Shown in pieces: positions 14,684 to 18,839 of a stretch of DNA of 18,839 nucleotides (positions within the stretch are counted from its first letter, which is position 1; the number at the start of each line of letters is the position of its first letter). The stretch covers positions 1 through 18,839 of the forward strand of contig CAYOHP010000116.1 in assembly GCA_964403795.1 (NCBI GenBank). Direction: 5' to 3'. The notes under the pieces were generated by a model. That model ran no database searches. It saw only the letters and a list, made by a program, of their open reading frames with translations, and had not been told where the DNA came from. This DNA comes from CAYOHP01 sp964403795 [NCBI: uncultured bacterium] (lineage in GTDB: Bacteria; Muiribacteriota; UBA6191; CAZXTJ01). The position numbers and the translations under genes are program-made.

Positions 14684-14699
14684 TCCCCGATCAGCCGCC
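14675..14699. terminator. Bidirectional hairpin containing both convergent stop codons
   Basis: GGCGGCTGATC (14675-14685) pairs perfectly with GATCAGCCGCC (14689-14699) around a CCC loop. The TGA of the CDGSH gene (14681-14683) lies in one arm and the TGA of gltX (14691-14693, minus strand) in the other. TTCGC follows on the plus strand; there is no long T-tract. Confidence 0.75.
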
Positions 14700-16187
14700 T
14701 TCGCCCCCGGCTTCCGGTACCTTCCAGCGCTCCTGGAGTGCGGCGGTCTGCTTCTTCGAGAGCCCGCCCGCGAAGTCCATGGCAGCGAGCAGGCGGTCCC
14801 GCACCAGGTCGCGCCCTAGGAGGTGGATCGACTCGTAGAGCGGAGGGCCGACCGTCCGTCCCATGAGCGCCGCGAACCCGATGCGGGTCACGTCCCGGAT
14901 CTTCCAGTCCCAGAACCCCGCCACCTTCAGGAGCGCCGCCTCCACCCCGGGAACGGTCCACTCCTCGCCCTCGTCGAGGGCCCAGATCATGGTCTGGGCC
15001 ACCGGCGGCACCTCGGCGAGGGTCCGTCCCTTGGGCACCAGGTCCGCCTCCGCGAGCGGCACGTTCCGGGCGTACAGGAAGTGCACCACCGGGAAGAGAT
15101 CGCCCAGCGTCTCCATGCGGCTCTTCATCAAGGGGAGCACCCGCGCCAGGAACTCCGGGTTGAACCGCCACTCGACCAGCCGGCGCAGGAGCTCGGCCTC
15201 CGAGAGGTCCTCCCGGACGTAGCGTCCGTTCAGGTCGAGCAGCTTGGTGCGGTCGAAGACCGAACCGCCCAGGCTCACCCGGCCCAGCTCGAAGTCGGAG
15301 ACGAAAGCCGCGAAGTCGTACTTCTCCTCGCCGCCCGGCCGCGAGTAGCTCATCTGGCAGAGGTAGTTGGAGAGGGCCTCGGGCAGGAACCCTGCCTCCC
15401 GGTAGTAGGTGATCGAGGTCGGGTTCCGGCGCTTGGACAGCTTGGTGCCGTCCGGGTTCAAGAGCAGCGGCATGTGGTACCACTCGGGCACCGGCCACCC
15501 GAACGCCTGGTAGAGCAGCACATGCTTGGGCGCCGAATTCAGCCACTCCTCTCCCCGGATCACATGGGTGATCCCCATGGCCCGGTCGTCGACTACGTTG
15601 GCCAGGTGGTAGGTCGGGAGCCCGTCCGATTTCATGAGTACCTGGTCGTCGATCAGCGAGAGCTCGAACTCGACCTTGCCCCGGAGCCGGTCGTCGACCA
15701 CCACCTTGCCCTCGTTGGGGACCTTCAGGCGCACCGTGAACGGGAGCCCGTCGGCGAGCCTCCCCTCGGCCTCCTGGGCCGAGAGCCGGCGGCAGCGCTG
15801 GTCGTAGCGCGACGGCTGCTTGAACTTCTTCTGTTCGGCCCGCATGGCATCGAGGTCGGCGGCGGTGCAGAAGCACCGGTAGGCCTGGCCGGAACGCAGC
15901 AGGATCTCGGCGTGCTCCCGGTAGAGATCGCTGCGCTCGCTCTGCCGGTACGGCGCGTGCGGCCCGCCGACATCGGGACCCTCGTCCCACTCGAGGCCGG
16001 CCCAGCGCAGGCTCTCGAGGATCTGGGTCTCGTAGATCCGCCGCGATCGGGTCTGGTCGGTGTCCTCGATGCGGAGCAGGAACTGCCCCCCGTGCTTGCG
16101 GGCGAAGGCACGATTGAACAGCCCCATGTAGAGGGTGCCCACGTGGGGGCTTCCGGTGGGCGAGGGAGCGATACGGGTGCGGACCAC
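14691..16187 (-). CDS. gltX: Glutamyl-tRNA synthetase
   Basis: The 498-residue enzyme charges tRNA with glutamate in the cytoplasm. Class I signatures are present: RIAPSPTGSPHVGT (HIGH-type motif HVGT at 15-18), FLLRIEDTDQTRS, the GYRCFC-like YRCFCTAADLDAMR, the HVIRGEEWLNSAPKH segment, and the KMSKS-type KLSKR (249-253). Length is normal for bacterial GltX. The GTG at 16187 is chosen over the upstream in-frame ATG at 16214 because AAGGAG (complement at 16197-16202) precedes it by 9 bp and because GltX normally begins within a few residues of VRTRIAPSPTG. Whether it is discriminating or also charges tRNA-Gln cannot be seen. It is divergent from the gene at 16256 with a 68-bp gap and converges on the CDGSH gene. 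Confidence 0.97.
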   Translation of the reverse strand: MVRTRIAPSPTGSPHVGTLYMGLFNRAFARKHGGQFLLRIEDTDQTRSRRIYETQILESLRWAGLEWDEGPDVGGPHAPYRQSERSDLYREHAEILLRSGQAYRCFCTAADLDAMRAEQKKFKQPSRYDQRCRRLSAQEAEGRLADGLPFTVRLKVPNEGKVVVDDRLRGKVEFELSLIDDQVLMKSDGLPTYHLANVVDDRAMGITHVIRGEEWLNSAPKHVLLYQAFGWPVPEWYHMPLLLNPDGTKLSKRRNPTSITYYREAGFLPEALSNYLCQMSYSRPGGEEKYDFAAFVSDFELGRVSLGGSVFDRTKLLDLNGRYVREDLSEAELLRRLVEWRFNPEFLARVLPLMKSRMETLGDLFPVVHFLYARNVPLAEADLVPKGRTLAEVPPVAQTMIWALDEGEEWTVPGVEAALLKVAGFWDWKIRDVTRIGFAALMGRTVGPPLYESIHLLGRDLVRDRLLAAMDFAGGLSKKQTAALQERWKVPEAGGEGG

Positions 16188-16255
16188 GACGGGACTCTCC
16201 TTCGGGCCTCCCATCTTGACGAGCCGGACCCTCGGGCCGCAAGGCGTGTGCGACC

Positions 16256-18244
16256 ATGGACCCCGTGAGACGCCTGTTCCGGGGCCTGCGGCGGCTCCTG
16301 TTCCCATCCCGGAAGGGCCGCGCCTCTGTCCTGTTGGGGGCTCCCCTGGCCCTCGCTCCCCTGGGCGCCAACGGCGAGCCCGACCGCTCCCTGGAAGCGA
16401 TCCTGTGGACCGACGTGCGGGATCGCTTCCCGGGGCTGGAGCCGCTCTCGCTCGAGACCCTGGGTCTGGCCGACGGGCTCCTCACGCTCCGGTTGACAGG
16501 GTGGGAAGGTGGCGACCGCGCCCCCGAATGGGTCGAGGTGATCCTGGAGGCCGGTTCCCGCGCCCCCGGCTGGCGGGTGCTCCGGCATCGAACCCGGTCC
16601 CGCGTCCCGCTCGCGCCCGGAACCCTGCGCGACGCCGACGTGCGGGCCGCCGTCACCCCGGTTCCGGCGGTGCCGGTCCTCGACGAGGCCACCTCGCAGC
16701 GATGGTGGTCCCGTCCCGTGGACGAGGTGCGAACCCTCCTGGGCGGCGCCACCGCCGAAGCGATCCGCGCCCTCGACACCGCCTACCGGGAGCAGGACGG
16801 ATCGCGGCTCCCGGCTCCCCTCTCCCCCGACCTGCGGGCCCGGGAGGCCTTCCACCTCTCCCGCTACTCGATCGAGGGCCGGCGTCGCATCCGCCGGATC
16901 GGAGCCCTCGCCTGCCAGCCGGTCGGGGCCTCCGCCGGTGCCTCCGGACCTCGGGCCGTGCTGGTGGTCCGGGTCGAGGCCGCGGACGCCACCCTCGAGT
17001 CCGGGCAGCCGGTACCCGAGGTCCTCGACGTCCCCAACCGGATCAGCTACGAGTGGTGGACCTGGGAACTGGGACCGGACGGACCGGTGGCGGTCGATCG
17101 GCTGGCTCCTGCCTTCCACCCGGTCTACCAGGCGCCTGCGGCGACCGCCGTCCGGGTCCACACGCCCGGGACCGAGGCCCTGCGCGAGATCGAGGACGCC
17201 CAGGCCTACCGGCTGGCGACCCGCAGCCAGGGTGCCGCGCTCGACCTGCTGGTGGCAGCTTCGCTGGAAGGGACCCCGGCCTCGCCCGGGTCCACCCTGG
17301 GGATCCATCTCCCTCCCGGAGTGACCCGGCGCATGCTGGAGGCCCATCCCCTCGACATCCGGAGCCTGGCCGGTCCTGCCCTGGATGCCGCGTCGAGTCC
17401 TCCGGCCCGCCTCCGGATGCGGATCGAGCGCATGTTCCGGGAGCTCGCCCTGGCCCGTTGCCGGGATCCGGGTGCGGCCGCCCGCCTGGGGTCCCTCTCC
17501 GCCTGCCTCGAACCTTCCCTGGTGGAGGCGCTGTCGGACGCGACCGGGCCGCTCAAGGGCGGGACCGACGCGCTCCTGGTGACGGCCGCGGCTCCCACCC
17601 GGGTCCGGATCCGGAGCACCTGGACCGAGGGCGCAGAGGTCTGGGTCGAGTGCCTGGTGGACGGCATCGTGGAGGAGCTCGACCCGTCGGGACGGGCCCG
17701 TCTCCTGGGAGTCCGGGATCGCCTGCTCCTGGCCGGGCCCGGCGAGGAGCCGCCCCGGCTGCGATGGATCCAGCGGGACCGGGAGGCACCCCTCGACGCC
17801 GAGGTGTTCTGGCGGGATCCCGGCCGGGCGACGGTTCCGGATCTCCCCGGCACCTCTCCGGCCGAGGCGGACGACCTGGTCGAACTCCATCGGCGGGTCC
17901 TCGAAGCCCTCGCCCTGGGCAGGCCCGCGGAGCTCGGAACGCGCCTCTCATGGTCCATGGCGGAGGCGGCGGAGCTGGCCTCGCGACGAAGCCGCGCCCT
18001 CTGCCACCGGGTCGAGCTGGGTGCCGCCGGGAAGGTCTCGGTCCGGGAACTCTCCCGCCGGGTCGAGGCCGGGATCGAGACCCTGAGGGTCGGATTCTCG
18101 GGACCGCTCGCCTACACGGTACGGGACGCCGCCGGCGAGCCGAGACACGGCAGCCTGGTGGCGGGGACGCCCCGGTACGAGGAGTGGGTGCTCGAGCGCA
18201 GCCTCTGCCGGTCCGAGTGGCGGATCGTGGAGCTCCCGTACTGA
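16256..18244 (+). CDS. Large exported hypothetical protein, 662 aa
   Basis: I do not recognise a family. The N-terminus has a long basic region (RRLFRGLRRLLFPSRKGR) and then a hydrophobic stretch ASVLLGAPLALAPLGA (about 24-39), consistent with a signal peptide of unusual length or a single N-terminal anchor. The rest is soluble, with mixed alpha/beta character, rich in Arg, Glu and Pro, and with tryptophan clusters (RWWSRP, YEWWTWELG). No catalytic motif, repeat or zinc site stands out. ATG 16256 has only a weak AAGG ribosome site. Its 16188-16255 gap is shared with gltX; TTGACG at 16216 could be a -35 element but no -10 is visible. It converges with the small exported proline-rich gene at 18270, 25 bp away. 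Confidence 0.75.
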   Translation: MDPVRRLFRGLRRLLFPSRKGRASVLLGAPLALAPLGANGEPDRSLEAILWTDVRDRFPGLEPLSLETLGLADGLLTLRLTGWEGGDRAPEWVEVILEAGSRAPGWRVLRHRTRSRVPLAPGTLRDADVRAAVTPVPAVPVLDEATSQRWWSRPVDEVRTLLGGATAEAIRALDTAYREQDGSRLPAPLSPDLRAREAFHLSRYSIEGRRRIRRIGALACQPVGASAGASGPRAVLVVRVEAADATLESGQPVPEVLDVPNRISYEWWTWELGPDGPVAVDRLAPAFHPVYQAPAATAVRVHTPGTEALREIEDAQAYRLATRSQGAALDLLVAASLEGTPASPGSTLGIHLPPGVTRRMLEAHPLDIRSLAGPALDAASSPPARLRMRIERMFRELALARCRDPGAAARLGSLSACLEPSLVEALSDATGPLKGGTDALLVTAAAPTRVRIRSTWTEGAEVWVECLVDGIVEELDPSGRARLLGVRDRLLLAGPGEEPPRLRWIQRDREAPLDAEVFWRDPGRATVPDLPGTSPAEADDLVELHRRVLEALALGRPAELGTRLSWSMAEAAELASRRSRALCHRVELGAAGKVSVRELSRRVEAGIETLRVGFSGPLAYTVRDAAGEPRHGSLVAGTPRYEEWVLERSLCRSEWRIVELPY

Positions 18245-18269
18245 GGGGCGATCGGGACCCGGAAGTCGG

Positions 18270-18671
18270 TCAGTCCTGGTCCCCGAGGCCGCCGAGGTCC
18301 TCGGGCTCGGTGGGGATGGCATCCTCGTCGGCCGGATCGGGCTCCTCGACGACCGGCTCGGCGACGTCCTGCATCCGCATGGTGTCCTCGAAGAGGGTCT
18401 CGAGATCGATCCGGTCGAGGTCCGTCACCGGGAGCGCCGGCGGACCGATCCGGGGTGCCGGGGTGGGAGCCGAAGGGGTACCGGGAACCGGTGCCTTGAC
18501 GGGAGCCGGAGTCGAGGCCGACTTCCGGGTCGGGACCGCCGGAGCGACCCTGCCCAGGTCCTCGAAGCCGGCCAGGGGCGAGGGCGACACGGTCGGGATC
18601 GACCGGGCCGGGGCGGCCTCGACCAGGGATCCGAGCAGGAGGAGGGCGACGGACAGCCAGCGATGCCGCAC
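18270..18671 (-). CDS. Small exported proline-rich hypothetical protein
   Basis: The 133-residue product starts with a signal peptide (RHRWLSVALLLLGSLVEAAP, likely cut near residues 19-22). The mature part is Pro/Ala/Thr-rich (about 45-80), then contains DLDRIDLETLFEDTMRMQDV and a very acidic C-terminus (EEPDPADEDAIPTEPEDLGG). No family is recognised. GTG 18671 is chosen because AAGGAGG (complement at 18682-18688) lies 10 bp upstream and the signal peptide starts there; a longer frame to ATG 18749 would run through the promoter. A good sigma-70-type promoter lies at 18722-18749. Confidence 0.7.
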   Translation of the reverse strand: MRHRWLSVALLLLGSLVEAAPARSIPTVSPSPLAGFEDLGRVAPAVPTRKSASTPAPVKAPVPGTPSAPTPAPRIGPPALPVTDLDRIDLETLFEDTMRMQDVAEPVVEEPDPADEDAIPTEPEDLGGLGDQD

Positions 18672-18721
18672 GGTGATCCCGCCTCCTTCCTGCCCGCCCC
18701 GGTGGGGGTCGAGGTGCCGCC

Positions 18722-18749
18722 AGGATAGGGAGCGCCGGCGAGGTGTCAA
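18722..18749 (-). promoter_or_regulatory. Sigma-70-type promoter for the gene at 18270
   Basis: The minus strand has a perfect -35 TTGACA (18749-18744), 16 bp, then TATCCT (18727-18722; 4 of 6 to TATAAT). The leader to the GTG would be about 43 bp and includes the AAGGAGG site. It is the best housekeeping promoter match I found in the window. Confidence 0.65.
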
Positions 18750-18838
18750 TCGCCCGCCGAAGGATTTTCTCCGGGGGGGTTCCGGAGGTCCCGGACCCGC
18801 TCCAGGAGCCGGGGAAGCACGCTCCCGGCCTTCCCCAC
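18746..18838 (-). CDS. C-terminal fragment of a gene entering from the right edge
   Basis: One minus-strand frame is open from the right edge to a TGA at 18748-18746 and ends RLLERVRDLRNPPGENPSAG plus D. The stretch VLPRLLERVRDLRN looks like a charged amphipathic helix, typical of a real C-terminus. Only 30 residues are visible, so no function can be given. Its stop codon overlaps the -35 element of the next gene. Confidence 0.4.
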   Translation of the reverse strand: MGKAGSVLPRLLERVRDLRNPPGENPSAGD

Positions 18839-18839
18839 G

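Noticed and set aside
16214-16242. Promoter for gltX (TTGCGG, 17 bp, TCAAGA on the minus strand)
   Set aside because: Only two of six -10 positions match; not better than chance in this composition.
16256-18244. Possible FlgA/SAF-type or other envelope-assembly protein
   Set aside because: A few strand-rich segments gave this impression, but no family motif could be identified and there are no flagellar genes nearby.

Overview
The window is about 70% GC and gene-dense, with short intergenic gaps (none over about 265 bp) and frequent GTG starts. It encodes two Hanks-type Ser/Thr kinases, an FHA-containing sigma-54 activator, two PilT-like secretion ATPases, an AarF/UbiB-type kinase, a dual-CDGSH iron-sulfur protein and housekeeping genes (rpmB, rpmG, gltX). 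This mix suggests a Gram-negative, free-living bacterium with complex signalling. A high-GC planctomycete or a myxobacterium-like lineage is the best guess, but the phylum is not proven by anything I can see. There are no insertion sequences, phage genes, CRISPR arrays, rRNAs or tRNAs.

Left part (1-6.6 kb): an AarF/UbiB-type kinase (minus, runs off the left edge), a secreted glycine/alanine-rich protein (1454-2212), a Ser/Thr kinase (2463-3620, minus), a divergent FHA + AAA+ + Fis-HTH enhancer-binding protein (3873-5276), and a second secreted protein (5506-6597). This is the most interesting part. Sequences resembling sigma-54 promoters (TGGCA-N6-TTGC type) lie directly before the first secreted protein and before the kinase, and a weaker one lies before the second secreted protein. 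A 16-bp motif (TGYTCTCSATGTKCAC) occurs once upstream of the first secreted gene and twice, as inverted copies, upstream of the second. Positions fit upstream activator sites. I infer a local regulon: kinase signal, phosphothreonine-reading FHA activator, sigma-54 transcription of two exported proteins and of the kinase itself.

Middle part (6.6-10.6 kb): a transmembrane Ser/Thr kinase with a large unrecognised extracytoplasmic domain (probably co-transcribed with the preceding secreted protein), a convergent exported HEAGH putative metallopeptidase, then rpmB and rpmG facing each other, with hairpins downstream of each.

Right part (10.7-18.8 kb): a probable operon of a HEAT-repeat/PilT-like fusion ATPase and a second PilT-like ATPase overlapping by ATGA, followed by a dual-CDGSH protein. 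Both ATPases keep Walker A and the Asp box but lack the His-box histidine. The CDGSH gene and gltX converge on a perfect hairpin that contains both stop codons. A 662-residue exported hypothetical protein diverges from gltX and converges on a small proline-rich exported protein. The last 90 bp probably hold the C-terminus of another minus-strand gene.
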